A stretch of DNA of 64,000 bases from Romanomermis culicivorax. Lineage: Eukaryota; Nematoda; Enoplea; Mermithida; Mermithidae. Where the stretch lies: contig CAWUHX010000011.1 in assembly GCA_963922205.1 (NCBI GenBank), positions 186,001 through 250,000 on the forward strand, read 5' to 3'. Below, piece after piece: positions 10,153-21,097 of this stretch; the stretch's first letter is position 1, and every line of letters starts with the position of its first letter. The translations under genes and the position numbers were made by a program. The notes under the pieces were generated by a model. The model was not told the origin of the DNA and ran no database searches. It saw nothing but the letters and a program-made list of their open reading frames with translations.

Positions 10153-12305
10153 GTGGAAAATCTCATTGTCCTGACTTTGGCTGAAAGTTCAGCTGAAGAG
10201 GATAATGGCTCAGATCACAGGCCTTTTGCAGTGGAAAATGAGAGTCAAATATCCATGACCTTGACAGCTGTAGAAAGGAAGGTTGAGGACACAACATTAT
10301 CAATGAATCAAGATCAGTTATCCAAGGAACTGTCATCAATAAACCTCCCCAAGAGAGGCGATTTATTACAACTGCCTATTATGGGACCAGTATGTCCTAT
10401 TCTGAAGATGAACATTCCAGTTATAGATCAACATCAGTGCCAGCCAATGAACAAACCCCCGCAATCATTTGATACCTATCATCAATTGTATTGGGATAAT
10501 GAGCGGGAAGGACACTGAGAAAAACTTTGTAAGAGCTCAATGGACCAAAAATTGGAACAGACTATGAGCAGGTTAGATGTGTAATGATAGTATATTCACC
10601 AAAATTGCCAATAATGGTTCAGAGAAAGCCAGTAAGGCAAATGAACTGAGGCAAAGCAGTGCTGGCTGTATGGAACAAGATGGTGCATTAAAATTTGAGC
10701 AACTGCAGGAAGAGTTTGCATGGAAAAATGATGGTATCACTCCCCAAAATGACTTTAGATGGAAAAACCAAAAGTCAAGTCTAGGTCTTAAAGAGCAGTA
10801 TATGCCTTGTTTGCCCATAAACTCAGAGGTAGAGCAGAGGGTGAACACTTGTGGTTTTGATGAAGGCATAACAAACCTGAGTCTGATAAATCCAACTGTG
10901 TCACAACAAAGCAGTTGTATTAGGAATGAGAAACTAAATGTTTGGCAGCAGGTTATGCCTACAATGATTCAGATTAACCTTTCTTCATGGGTTAATCCAG
11001 CTCAGGTGAGCCCAACTGTCTATGACATAGACAGAGCTATCAAACCAAAATTACTGCAGTCAGATATGCAGTAGACAGGTTCTTGCTTTCCTAGTGGAGC
11101 TAGAAGGTGAGCTTTGAAAGAATACTCTTGATGAGGTGAAACTAGAAGCATTAACCTGATTGTCAAGGGATTTGCTGAAAGAATTGGCCAAAAAGTTAAG
11201 GACATATAGGGAAGCCTGAGACAAAATTTTGAATTATTGTGCTCCAGATATATGCTCAAAAGGGATTTGCTGGATATCAAACAAGAGCCAGATGAAGCAG
11301 CAACCAAATTATGAAAGATAGATAAAGCACATGTGAATCTTGTTTACCAGAGTGAATCAAAGGAGTTTAAAAACAAAGTAATCATTGAAACCTTTTTCTA
11401 CAGAAGTTCTTTAACTTATCAATTAGAACTTTAGAAGGTAGCAAAATTTAAAAATTTGTATGATCTTTTGCAAGCAGTGTATATGAGATAGAGTTTAAGT
11501 ACAGAAAATGCTATTAGAACATTTGGGCCAAGAGAGCAGCTGATGATGATAAACAGTCCACAAGCAGACATTGCTGAGGAGCAGCAAGTTGATGTGAATG
11601 TAATCTAAAGACCTTATGAAAGTGCCCAAAGGGGTAATAAGGACTTTAGGAGACCACAGAAAGGCAAACTCTGATACAATCTTCCCAAAATCACTAATAG
11701 ATATAGCTGATAAGGGAGTACTTGAATTACTTTGGCAACACGCCATAATGCTTCAGCAACAGCCTGTTGAGGAGTCAAAAAAGGACTCTCTCATGGCGGC
11801 TTTATCTAAGGAGTTTATTAAAATGGCACAATGTTATGAAGAGATTAGGAACTCTGCCAAAGCCCAAGAGGAAGCCATAACTGCTTTAACTCAGAAAGTT
11901 GACAAAGTGAAAACTAGAAGTCAACAAGAGGTTCAGCAGCAAAAATGGTGTACTTACTATGTAGGAGAAAACACCTACAACACAATTGACTGTAGGACTC
12001 TGAATTATTATAAGGGCCCACAAGATCATAGAAGGGGCCGAAAAAGTGGAAGAGGTTTTGGAAGCGGAAATCCTAGGGAAAGTTTTGGAAATTTCTGAGG
12101 AAGAGGAAATTTCAGAAGAAATTATGATGGCAATAGAGGAAGTTACGGTAACAAAGGCAAAAGGGGGGCTTATCAAGTTTTGCTCCCTGAGAATGAGGCA
12201 GAAAGTTTGTAATAATATGCTGAATTCACGGAATACTGTAAGTTCAAGAAGCTTAGGCAGCAGATGAGGCCTCCACCCAGCTGATGTTACCAGAACCTAT
12301 GGTGA
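10153..12305 (+). pseudogene. gag: Degenerate gag (and start of pol) of the old LTR copy
   Basis: The old copy of gag is collinear with the gag at 59277-57467 (minus strand). The N-terminal part (10153-10518) includes DQHQCQPMNKP and FDTYHQLYWDNER, shared with the younger element. The middle (10577-11074) continues the match, then the frame is broken by stops and shifts, and 11616-12098 restores it. The C-terminal part contains the zinc-knuckle region (here CTYYVGENTYNTIDC, with the histidine positions lost), then a glycine/arginine-rich end (GRGFGSGNPRESFGNF) and a UGA at the same place as in the younger copy, followed in frame by further RG-rich residues and the first ~35 residues of pol. 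After about 12305 the homology stops and unrelated repeats follow. Compared with the younger copy, the old one keeps about 85 bp near 10580-10665 that the younger one has lost. Confidence 0.85.
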
Positions 12306-12670
12306 TGCATTGCAGGGCTACCTGGGTGGCCCCTAGCTGTCCCACCATTGGCCAATGTCAGGGTAGGTGTAACCATCCCTACCAGGGCTCAACGAAAATG
12401 GCTGGGTTTGGGACCCGTAGATTGGCTACAACATCAATCCTATGGGTGGAATGTTGTATGTTGCCATACAATATCCCTCCCCTGTTGGAGCAACAGGGGG
12501 CCCCCTGATATGGTCACCAGTGTTGAAGGGCTTCCTGGGTGGCGCCCTAGCAGTACCACCATTGGCCAATGTCGAGGTAGGTGTAACCATCCCGACCAGG
12601 GCTCAACAAAAATGGCTGGGTTCGGGACCTGTAGATTGGCTAAAACATCAATCCTACGGGTGGAATGTTT
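12302..12670. repeat. Tandem duplication of about 220 bp
   Basis: GGGCTACCTGGGTGGC...GGTGGAATGTTG (about 12314-12455) is repeated as GGGCTTCCTGGGTGGC...GGTGGAATGTTT (about 12529-12670), with roughly 10 percent difference by eye and a CCCCTGTTGGAGCAACAGGGG palindrome between the copies. The frames that cross it are by-products. It lies where pol of the old LTR copy should be. Confidence 0.8.
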
Positions 12671-12673
12671 CAT

Positions 12674-13930
12674 GTTCTGCCACTTAGCATTGAAGCTACC
12701 ATACAATTTTAGTGAAATCAATCTGACACTGCATGCATCAATGTAGTGTTTTCATTTATGTCTTGATATATCCACCACTCATTTGTTTGTATTTATCCGT
12801 TTTTATTTTGAATTGGTGACTTTTGCAAAAGCAATCGAAATTGCATGTTTTTAATTCTACTATTACTGTATTACTTGAACTGACTTGTTTACACTTTACA
12901 TGAAAAATAATAACTAAAAAATATTGGTGCCTGAAGTTACAGAAAACTTCTAAAAACAAAGACTGTATCGGTCTCAGTTGCTGAAATCTGCTTGTGGCTA
13001 AATCAACGCACACATCAGAAATTAAATAACACACTATTGTTTATACACATGAACATGATAGAACATCGACCTTTAAGTATATTCATTCGGAAAATTCAGG
13101 TTGAAAACTAGAAAGAATCATGATTTTTCTACATTTAAAAATAGATCACATCTCAGTATGCTTCAAACTTTAATGCACACCTATAATCGTCTTTTTGATG
13201 AAAGCTAAAAATAGCTTTGGCTATGGTTCTCAACAGGAACCATGAATATAACAAACTCAACAAAAAATTCTTCACTTGGGCTGTCATTAGCCTGAACACA
13301 GCCTGCTCAATGTTTGCCTCTCCCAAGTAGGAAACTGAAAAGAATTCAACAAGAAAACAAAAGTCACAAAAAAACTGCACAAATTTCTTCTATCTGAAAA
13401 TTGATGGTCATAATCTTTCCGATTTGATGACATTATAGAATGCATCTTGAAACGCATCTTAACTAAAAACCTACAAAGCAGGCACTACTCCATATTTAAC
13501 TAGAAGTATTCAGTAGCTGAAACGCTCCGTCGCTGAAATGGTCATAATAAAAACCCATTCCCCTTTTCTGATCTTCTTTCATTACACAAGTTTTAGGTGG
13601 GAAAACAACTAGATGTATTTCGATTCATTAATATTCATGAGGATGGCTGACAAGTGTATTTTTGTGAAGGAGAAAAATGCAAAGCAGACATAAGGCCAAA
13701 ACAATGGACATTGTATTGATTACTTGCATATAAATAGTATATGCGTGTATTTTATTGAAGTATGTTACCAGTAATCTACCAGTAATGCCTCATGGCTGCC
13801 AAACTATCAACTAGTAAAGCACCAGTAATCCACTATTTCATCTAAAAAGTTTCTACCAGTAAAGACCCAGTATATGGCCAAGACATTTAGCAAAAGATTA
13901 CTCGTGCTGCAACAAATTTGTCCTGTACTG
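12674..13930 (-). mobile_element. Long-inverted-repeat TA element, one end missing
   Basis: This is collinear, in reverse, with the complete element at 25717-27286. The right terminal repeat (TTGCAACAAATTTGTCCTGTACTG) is intact and is followed by TA, the expected target dinucleotide. The left terminal repeat is absent. The interior matches nearly throughout, including the GGCTGACAAGTGTATTTTTGTG region. It now separates the gag and exonuclease remnants of the old LTR copy. No transposase frame is present. Confidence 0.8.
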
Positions 13931-14141
13931 TAAGTGTCATGGCAAAGCAGATCATGGGCAGCGAGATTACCAAACCCAGAAAGGCAGGAATCTGCCCAGA
14001 GACATTAAAATTGAAAGGTCTCTATGCTTAAATGTATTTGGCTGATGTTGGTACTCACCAGAAAGATTTCAGCCTCTTACAAAATAGGCAAAGTGTGGCT
14101 AAGGAGGAAGTTCCTCAAGAAATACTCCAATATGCTGGAAT

Positions 14142-14739
14142 CAGTGGTCCCCAAGGTCAGATTCTTCAGGTAGGGATAAAATTGAAAATTTGCAGGGGTT
14201 GTGTTGCTAAACATACATGTAATTAGGGGGGCGCTATGGGAACCCCCCAAATATTTGATCATATGGCTTGCCATTGGGCGACTGCCCCCTCCAGGATTTT
14301 CCTATTGAATGGCTAGCCATATGGTAGCAGTAGGGATCCTCATACTTTTGGTCAGAAAAATACTGAAAAATGTCAATTTTTGAAAGAAAAATGGTAAAAT
14401 ATGCTAATTTTCTTGGCGCTTCACACCATGGATACATTTTTTCCGTCTTTCTAGGGAAAAATTACTATTTTTTGATTTATTTTATGGACTTTTTTCAAGA
14501 AAAAATCGAATTTTTTTTCTTGAGAGACTACATGAGCCAAAATTTGGGGAATTACTAACCCCCAGCCCAAAAAAAGTCCTCCAGCCCCAACCCCCAGACC
14601 TCGGGGCTCCATTACATGTATGTTGCTAAATGTCTACTAAACAGATCATTTTGTCTCAAAATTAGGCAGCCAGTGATCAATTTTAAGGACCTTAAAAGGG
14701 GTAATACACCCCTCATACCTCTTCCCATGGTGCACTTTG
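14142..14739. mobile_element. hAT MITE (CAGAGGTCCCC family) with a nested MITE
   Basis: The termini are CAGTGGTCCCCAAGGTC and GGTGCACTTTG. A perfect 8-bp target duplication, GCTGGAAT, lies at 14134-14141 and 14740-14747. Removing the nested MITE (14212-14622 plus its duplication) leaves about 180 bp, matching the copies at 18020-18200 and 39011-39190. Confidence 0.85.
14212..14622. mobile_element. CATACATGTAA-family hAT MITE
   Basis: The termini are CATACATGTAATTAGGG and GGCTCCATTACATGTATG. A perfect 8-bp duplication, TTGCTAAA, lies at 14204-14211 and 14623-14630. It is nested within the MITE at 14142-14739, so it arrived later. Confidence 0.9.
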
Positions 14740-14751
14740 GCTGGAATGGAT

Positions 14752-15193
14752 CATACATGTAACGGAGCTCCGAGGTCTGGGGGGGGGGGGGTTGGAGCAC
14801 TTTTTTGGGGCCGGGGGTCACTAATTCCCAAAATTTTGGGGGGGAGGGGTCCCCGAATGAAAAAAATTTCAATTTTATTCATGAAAAATGTCCGAAAAAC
14901 GGTTTAACAAGTAGTAATTTTTGTCTAAAAATGATAAAATATGTACTTATGGCGCGAAGCGCTGAGAAAATTCACATTTTTGACGATTTTTTATTCAAAA
15001 ATTGACATTTTTCACGAAAAAAATGACATTTTTCAGTATTTTTCGGACTAAAACTATGGGGGTCCCTAGGGCTACCATAGAGCTAGCCATAGGATTGGAA
15101 AATCCTGGGGGGGGGGTCGACCAATGGCTAGCCATATAATCGACGATTTCTGGGGGGGGGTTCCCATAGCACTTCCCCCCAATTACATGTATG
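14752..15193. mobile_element. CATACATGTAA-family hAT MITE
   Basis: This is the same family as 14212 in the opposite orientation. The termini are CATACATGTAACGGAG and CCCAATTACATGTATG, with a perfect 8-bp duplication GAATGGAT at 14744-14751 and 15194-15201. The interior includes a GGCGCGAAGCGC module and long G runs. Confidence 0.9.
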
Positions 15194-15751
15194 GAATGGA
15201 TGCATATTTCTCACTGGCAATTTTTATGGGGACATTTCACTATGGGTATGCGATTGAGCTATATGTTTGGCGGTTGCTAACTTTCCTCACAATATAGTCA
15301 ATCCCACCTAGATTGAAATGCTTTCATATGAATTCTATCAGTTCTACTCATATATAGTTACAGATTATAAACTATGTAACTTTGTGGGTACACCTCATAA
15401 AGTGGTGAGGCAGCTGGAAGGGACCTACCACATGATGCACCAGTAGATGTATGCAAGGAGGCCAATATGAAAAAATAGGGCTGGGCATCTATTCTGGTGC
15501 TTATCATCAAAGTGACATATTAAAGCCCAATTCCTTTGACAAGGCAAGTGATCCTGAGGATGACGAAATGAATAGGCCTCAACAGTGCTTGTCCACCAAG
15601 AAGAAGTTGTGCCTAGAGTTAGTAGAAGAGATGGCACAGGGAAAGCAGTATCAAGAGCTCATGCAGCCAGTGTCTTTGGTTTGGTTCATCCATACTGCAG
15701 GAAAAGTTGTCAAATTACCTCAGGATCGTCAAAAGCAAGCACTACTGGATC

Positions 15752-16150
15752 CTATTTGGAATCCTTCTCTAATGGGTGAAATAAGGGTAGAGAAAGTTCA
15801 GAGGTGGTTCACAAAACGATTATATGGTTTTAACTCTAGGAATTATCAAGAAAGATTGGAGTCCCCCAGTCTGCATTCTCTTGAATTCAGGAGAACTATA
15901 ACTGATTTATGCTATGTTTATTCTATAATCTGTAAGAGCATTCTGGACTCAAATAATTTTTTTGTATACAGTAAATTTAATTATCCTATTAACAATCCAT
16001 ATATATTATATAAGACAAAATTTCATGCACGATTACTTGAAAAAGATTTTTGTAATAGATATATTGATACGTGGAATATGTTACCTAGTCATGTTGTACA
16101 TCTGCTGTTAATGTTCATGTATTTAAAAAACGATGCATTGCGTTTTTGAG
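15752..16150 (+). pseudogene. LINE reverse transcriptase, C-terminal fragment
   Basis: The frame carries PIWNPSLMGE, VEKVQRWFTKRLYG, LHSLEFRRTITDLCYVYSII and DTWNMLPSHVV. This is the C-terminal part of a Jockey/CR1-type non-LTR retrotransposon ORF2, collinear with the last ~160 residues of the 368-codon frame at 22283-21177. It is fused directly after the exonuclease remnant at 15751, so the long open frame at 15451-16149 is a chance fusion of two transposons. Severe 5' truncation is usual for LINEs. Confidence 0.85.
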
Positions 16151-16366
16151 CTTATATCCGCGCAATACTAACAGTGTTGCGAAGTAGTCGCCTTCAAAAA
16201 CCCCAATTTTTCCGCCAAAAAACCTCAATAGTTCCAAAAGAACCCCAGAAAACCTCAAAAATTTTCGAAAATCCCTAGAAAAACCCCAATTTTTGAAAAC
16301 ATAGAATAAATTTAATTCAGAGGTAGAAAAATAAATCAAACATAAGTTTATTAAGAATCAACAACT

Positions 16367-16588
16367 TTATTCAGCCGCTAACTGTAGAATTTCATCTTCA
16401 TCATCACATTCAGCTGATTGCTGCACCAAACTGTTTAAATGATCAAACATGCCTGACGTAAATTTTTTCAACATAGGTTTTGTTACAGTAAAAAATTTGC
16501 AACTTTCATTCCTTAAAGCCAAGCCATATTGCACACATAGAATACTGTCCAACAACACCGTCAGAAAATTGTGGGTTTCAAACTTCAA
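16367..16588 (-). pseudogene. Possible hAT transposase C-terminal remnant
   Basis: The 73-codon minus-strand frame reads MKFETHNFLTVLLDSI...YGLALRNESCKFFTVT...MLKKFTSGMFDHL and ends in an acidic tail. The pattern 'short helix, (I/V)xYGLxxRxxSCxxFxVTxxML' resembles the extreme C-terminus of some animal hAT transposases, and the position inside a hAT-bounded element fits. The rest of the protein is missing. The assignment rests on resemblance alone. Confidence 0.4.
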
Positions 16589-16979
16589 AGATCAAACTAG
16601 ATTAAACATGTATGTTTTAACTTTGAAAAGATTCACAAATTTAGTTAGAAGCTTCTTAAATGAAGCCTAAGACTCAGCTTGCAGTGCTTGCACAAATACA
16701 ACATAAAATCTCTAACTAATAAGCCTCCTAATTCTAATCCATACTCAGTGATTTTTTCTGCGCCGAGCAAAATTTTTCCCTATTTCCTGAAGTCGTTTTT
16801 TCCACTGAAAAAAGCTAATAGATTCTTTATTTATGTGTTTTCAAACTTTTTCAAACCTTTGGGTGTTTTTAGAGCCGTTAATTTATCAAAATTGAGGGAA
16901 AAAATTAAATTTTCGAGCTTCATCCAGGTCTAATCTACAAGAATGTGAAACAAATTTTCCAGCAAACTATCTAGGAGCA

Positions 16980-17880
16980 TACTGACTTTGAATTACATGA
17001 GAAATCGATGTTCAAGTCCTTTATGATGTCAGGTGAGAGCCCAAAAAAGATATTAATCTTTCCAGCATCAAGCGCCAGAAAAATTTTTTGGGTATTGACA
17101 TTCTGCGATGTTGGAAAACCAATTTTCCGAACATTTACTTCAAGAATTAGATTCGGATTTTGTGTTCAAAATTTGTAATTTCTAGAATTTTATTATTTGA
17201 AAAATTTCAAAACCAGTAATTTATTCGTAAACTCTCATGAACTTGACCGAAAAGAAATGAGTAAGAATAGCAGAAATTTCCGAAAACTACTTCCATGAAC
17301 CTTTTGAATTGATTTCACATTAAGAAAGGAACAGTCACTTCAAGAAGTTCAGAGACTTGATGTATTAATCTTTGTCAAAAAATGTGTCAAGGAAATAAGT
17401 GATTCTTCATTATATTTCAAGATAAAATATTGAAGATTACCAATTGAATCAAACATAAAATGATATAGGTTTGATGAAAACTGTTATGTGATAAGTGAAG
17501 GTAGACATGCTAAAAGCTGCGCCTGATCTAGGTAATATATGATAATGTTTATGGAAGTTATAACTGGCGCGAAGCGCCGGAAAATTTTGAGATTATGACC
17601 TTCTAAATTGCATAAAAATGCATTTTTCCGTATCAGAAACCAAAAATTTTTTCCCCACATGGGGAAAGAGCCCAAATTTTGTTTCCTTTTCTGAATTTTT
17701 TTCCAAAAAAAAAACGATTTGGGGGGAAAAACACCGCCTGCTACAATAGAATAATAGTGAATATAGTGAAAATGCAAATTAAATGTGTAATTCAATGTTA
17801 AATTTGAACTAATTTATAGTTTTTTACTAGGCATTTTAAAATCTTAAAATAAGAAAAATAATTGATTTTAAAGGTTCAGA
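16980..17880. repeat. Composite repeat copy with GGCGCGAAGCGCC module
   Basis: This copy is collinear with 6160-7100 (TGACTTTGAATTACA... through GATGAAAACTGTTA... to GGCGCGAAGCGCCGG at 17567). It has no coding capacity. A 103-codon minus-strand frame is a by-product. Confidence 0.7.
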
Positions 17881-18019
17881 ATCAATGACTGACACATTAT
17901 AGAAGGATATATGTGATCAAACACAGGACTCAAACAATTCTGCACCAGTGCAGGAATCAAAAAAAATTTTACACAAAGCCTAAAAAGTCTGCATTGTGTA
18001 GAAAAAACACTGTCCATAC

Positions 18020-18200
18020 TAGAGGTCCCCAAGCTCACATTTTTCAGGTGGGGGTAAAATTGAAAATTTGTGGGGCTAGTGTAGCTAAACTGTGCACTAA
18101 ACACATCATTTTGTCTCAAAATCAGGCAACTAGTGATCAATTTTAAGGACTTTAGGTAGGGGTAATACCTCCCTCATACCCCTCCCCACGGGGCCGTCTG
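18020..18200. mobile_element. CAGAGGTCCCC-family hAT MITE
   Basis: The left terminus TAGAGGTCCCC carries one mutation, and the right terminus is GGGGCCGTCTG. A perfect 8-bp duplication, GTCCATAC, lies at 18012-18019 and 18201-18208. It is about 180 bp and closely similar to 39011-39190. Confidence 0.85.
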
Positions 18201-18208
18201 GTCCATAC

Positions 18209-19258
18209 CTATAATAAGCCTGCTTAGTTGAAAGCTAAAACGTAGACTTCAATCACAAGGTGAATTCTCGGCTGAGTTTGATGATAATGATCAAGAGTAA
18301 GAGGGTCAGGGTTGGAAGAGATGGGTTTTTAGGGTTTTGAGTTTTTTGGATTTTAATCATCAAATTTTGGATTTTTTGGTTTACGTCTACAAAAACGAAA
18401 AAAGGAAAAGAAAAAGAAGAAAAAAAAGTTCACAAAAATTTTTCATTTATTTTGTTAAACTTGAATTATAAAACATTTAGATGATTTATAATACCCAAGA
18501 GCATCGTACCCATTTCAAACTTGTTTCTGCCCAAAAAATTTCACTTTTTGAAAACTAAATTTTAGTGGCTCATCAGCAGAAATAGTCATAAGTTTTTCAT
18601 GTTATTTTAATAGAATTTTAAGTGCATTTGATCAATTTTTATGTATCTAATCATGTTTCAAATAGTTCCTATGGCGCTTATAAAGTTTAGTGCTGGAACT
18701 TATATACACTATATAGAATATACACATAATAAATTGTGCCTAAGCCAGAGCCTAAGCCTAAGCCCAATGGTAAGACTAATTCTGATTGCCCAAGCAGCAA
18801 TCAATTGAATGAAGGTCTCACCAGTCGATAAGTATCAGTTGTGACTACCTGGCCTGGCACTAAACTTGACTAGTGCCATTCCTGCTAATGTCTTGAAATG
18901 AGTAAAAAATAAAACTCACATCACATTAAACTAAAAGACCCACAATAAATCAAAGAAACCCCAGCAAAAAGCCCATAAAATTCAAAAGTTCAAATTTTGA
19001 GAAACTGTTTATTCAATCTCTGAAAGAATTTGCAGTGTGCACTCCGCCGCAAATATGTCAACAGAGTATTTTTACTCCAAACCAAAGTGTTTTTCCCCAA
19101 AACGTTTATTTTGGGAAAAAAATTTGGAAAAAACGGAAATATTTTTAGCACTATTAGCCATGTGGGGAAAAAGTTTTTATCTAATTTCCCCTAGATGTAG
19201 CATTTTAAACTTGAATGCACTTTAATAAGGGAAAATTGTTACTTTTGGCCGCTTCGCG
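18209..19258. other. Interior of the 4.2 kb hAT element, no gene recognised
   Basis: CAGGGTTGG at 18308 followed by TGGGTTTTTAGGGTTTT resembles the left end of the hAT family at 25382 and 28828. AGACCCAC...AAAGAAACCCCAGC near 18940 may be its other end. The rest is AT-rich with no usable frame. Confidence 0.4.
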
Positions 19259-19444
19259 CATACCTGTACTTGAGGGGGGACCCCCCCAGCTTGGCCAACC
19301 CTGTACCCAAAATCATTCCCCCCCAACCAGTTTGGAAAACATAAGAAAAATTTTCAAAAAAGTGTATGTTTTTTGGCCTTTTTTGGGAAAAATTTCGACT
19401 TTTCCCTACCCCCCCCCTAACTGGTCGGAGGTCTTACAGGTATG
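19259..19444. mobile_element. CATACCTGTAC-family hAT MITE
   Basis: The termini are CATACCTGTACTTG and CTTACAGGTATG, with an 8-bp duplication GCTTCGCG / GCTTTGCG (7 of 8). The interior carries GGCCAACCCTGTACCC and TGTTTTTTGGCC. The best copy is at 33452-33657. Confidence 0.75.
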
Positions 19445-19626
19445 GCTTTGCGGTATTATAAAAAACACCAAATAAATTAGCACATGTTGTTTTTATGTAC
19501 CTCAGCCGCGATTTATCAAATTTCAATGTGTTTCAGTGCTTTTATACCCTAAATTCATCCAGTTTTATTATTACTTTGGCGAAATTTTTTTAAGGTCTGA
19601 AAATTTTTAGCAAAAAAACACGCTGC

Positions 19627-20075
19627 CATACATGTAACGAAGCTCTGAGGTCTGGGGGGGGGGGGGGTTGCAGCACTTTTTTGGGGCCGGGGGTCAGTAA
19701 TTCCCAAAATTTTGGGGGGAGGGGTCCTGAAGGAAAAAAAATTCGATTTTTTTTATGAAAAATGTCCAGAAAACGGTTTAAAAAGTAGTAATTTTTGTCT
19801 AAAAAATGATAAAATATGTATTTATGGCGCAAAGCGCCGAGAAAATTGACGTTTTTGACCATTTTTTGTTCAAAAATGGACATTTTTCATCAAAAAATTA
19901 ATATTTTTCAGTATTTTTCCGACCAAAAGTATGGGGGTCCCTAGGGCTACCATATGGCTAGCCATAGGATTGGAAAATCCTGGGGGGGGCGGTCGCCCAA
20001 TGGCTAGCGATATGGTCGACGATTTCTGGGGGGGGGGGGGTTCCCATAGCACTTCCCCCCCCAATTACATGTATG
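19627..20075. mobile_element. CATACATGTAA-family hAT MITE
   Basis: The termini are CATACATGTAACGAAG and CCCAATTACATGTATG. A perfect 8-bp duplication, CACGCTGC, lies at 19619-19626 and 20076-20083. The interior carries a GGCGCAAAGCGCC module and G runs of up to 12 bases. Confidence 0.9.
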
Positions 20076-20387
20076 CACGCTGCTCCAAAAGCCAAAATTC
20101 GGTAATTAAGCCAAAAATATTCTAATTCAATTGTAAATTACACAAACTGCCCACACTATTCCATCAATATTCATTTTTTCAATTTCATCACGATTTTTTT
20201 CTTTTTTTTTATACAGTAATTCTCCATCAAGCACACAAAATTCAAACAAGCCAATTCGTTGAAAAACCCCTAAAACCTCAAAAATAAAAATAAAAAACCC
20301 CTAAAAAAACCCCTAGAAAAACCTCAACGCCCTCAAAAAACCCCTAGATTTGGGGAAAAACCCCTAACTTGCAACACTGGATACTAA

Positions 20388-21096
20388 TCGCCTTTAAGCT
20401 CGTGATAATATTTTTGGTACTTATCCAGTTTGGTCCACCTAGTACCTTAGCCTCAACCGCTGGTGTCTACAATAAGACAGCTAACGATTCCTGTTGAACA
20501 GAAATACGAACCTACTGTTCATATTTCTATTCGAGCATCCCCAATCCAATTCAACAATCGACAAAGATCAGAGACACCAAGGAAGCGGAGCCAGCGGCGT
20601 GAGCCGAGGCGCCAAGGGTGCCAGCGCAGCGCTGCCCCCTTCGGGCACATCGCATCGCTACGCCCCTAAGCCTAAGATTGTGTAAGCAAATTAATGCTTT
20701 TACTGATGTACAGAGGATAGCAGCTCAATTACTGCAGACGCCAACGGTTGATGCTGCGGCAGGTGTACCAAAGTGGATAAGTGCCATATTTTTTTTCTTT
20801 ATTCTTTTGTGAATGTATTTTTTCTGATGACGAATAAACTATTTCTTCTTCTTCTTCTTCTTCAAAATTTTCCAGCGCTTCGTGCCGATTATAACTTTAA
20901 TAATCATTATTCTGCATTACACAGCTCAGGCGCGGCTTTTAGCACGTCTATCTTCATTTATCATATAATCTATAATAGTTTTCATCATCTTGAACGTATT
21001 TATCTCATGTTTTCATTAGTAATCTTCAATATTTTATCATGATATTTAATGAAGATTCGCATTTTTCCTTTTGAGAAAAATCAATAACGTCAAGTC
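20388..21096. other. No gene recognised; GC-rich patch and CTT microsatellite
   Basis: A GC-rich patch (about 20575-20665, including AGCGGCGTGAGCCGAGGCG) stands out against AT-rich flanks. A (CTT)n run lies at about 20839-20864, followed by a decayed CCAGCGCTTCGTGCC module. I see no conserved coding sequence. Confidence 0.45.
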
Positions 21097-21097
21097 T

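Larger units (their letters stand above)
13933..15751 (+). pseudogene. Degenerate exonuclease ORF of the old LTR copy, split by three MITEs
   Basis: The coding-like pieces at 13933-14141, 14740-14751 and 15194-15751 are collinear with residues of about 163-250 and 300-480 of the 1001-codon frame at 51850-48845. They keep [26 protein letters not shown] and the third exonuclease motif region (ILQYAGM...). The reading frame is interrupted by MITEs at 14142-14739 and 14752-15193, and when these and their target duplications are set aside the flanks meet in frame. Stops and shifts elsewhere show that it is dead. Before residue 163 the frame is lost at the right end of the TA element at 12674-13930. 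After 15751 a LINE fragment takes over. This copy shows that the exonuclease ORF is an old part of this retrotransposon lineage. Confidence 0.85.
16172..20379. mobile_element. 4.2 kb hAT element with nested MITEs
   Basis: The termini are CAGTGTTGCGAAG at the left and ACTTGCAACACTG at the right, with a near-perfect 8-bp duplication: AATACTAA (16164-16171) and GATACTAA (20380-20387). The subterminal regions at both ends are full of AAACCCC/AACCTC words. Inside are a transposase tail (16588-16367, minus), the composite repeat at 16980-17880, and three smaller MITEs (18020, 19259, 19627). No complete transposase remains. Confidence 0.75.

Noticed and set aside
15451..16149. A 232-codon open frame that looks like one gene
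   Set aside because: Its first 100 codons are the exonuclease-ORF remnant and the rest is a LINE tail. The fusion is accidental.
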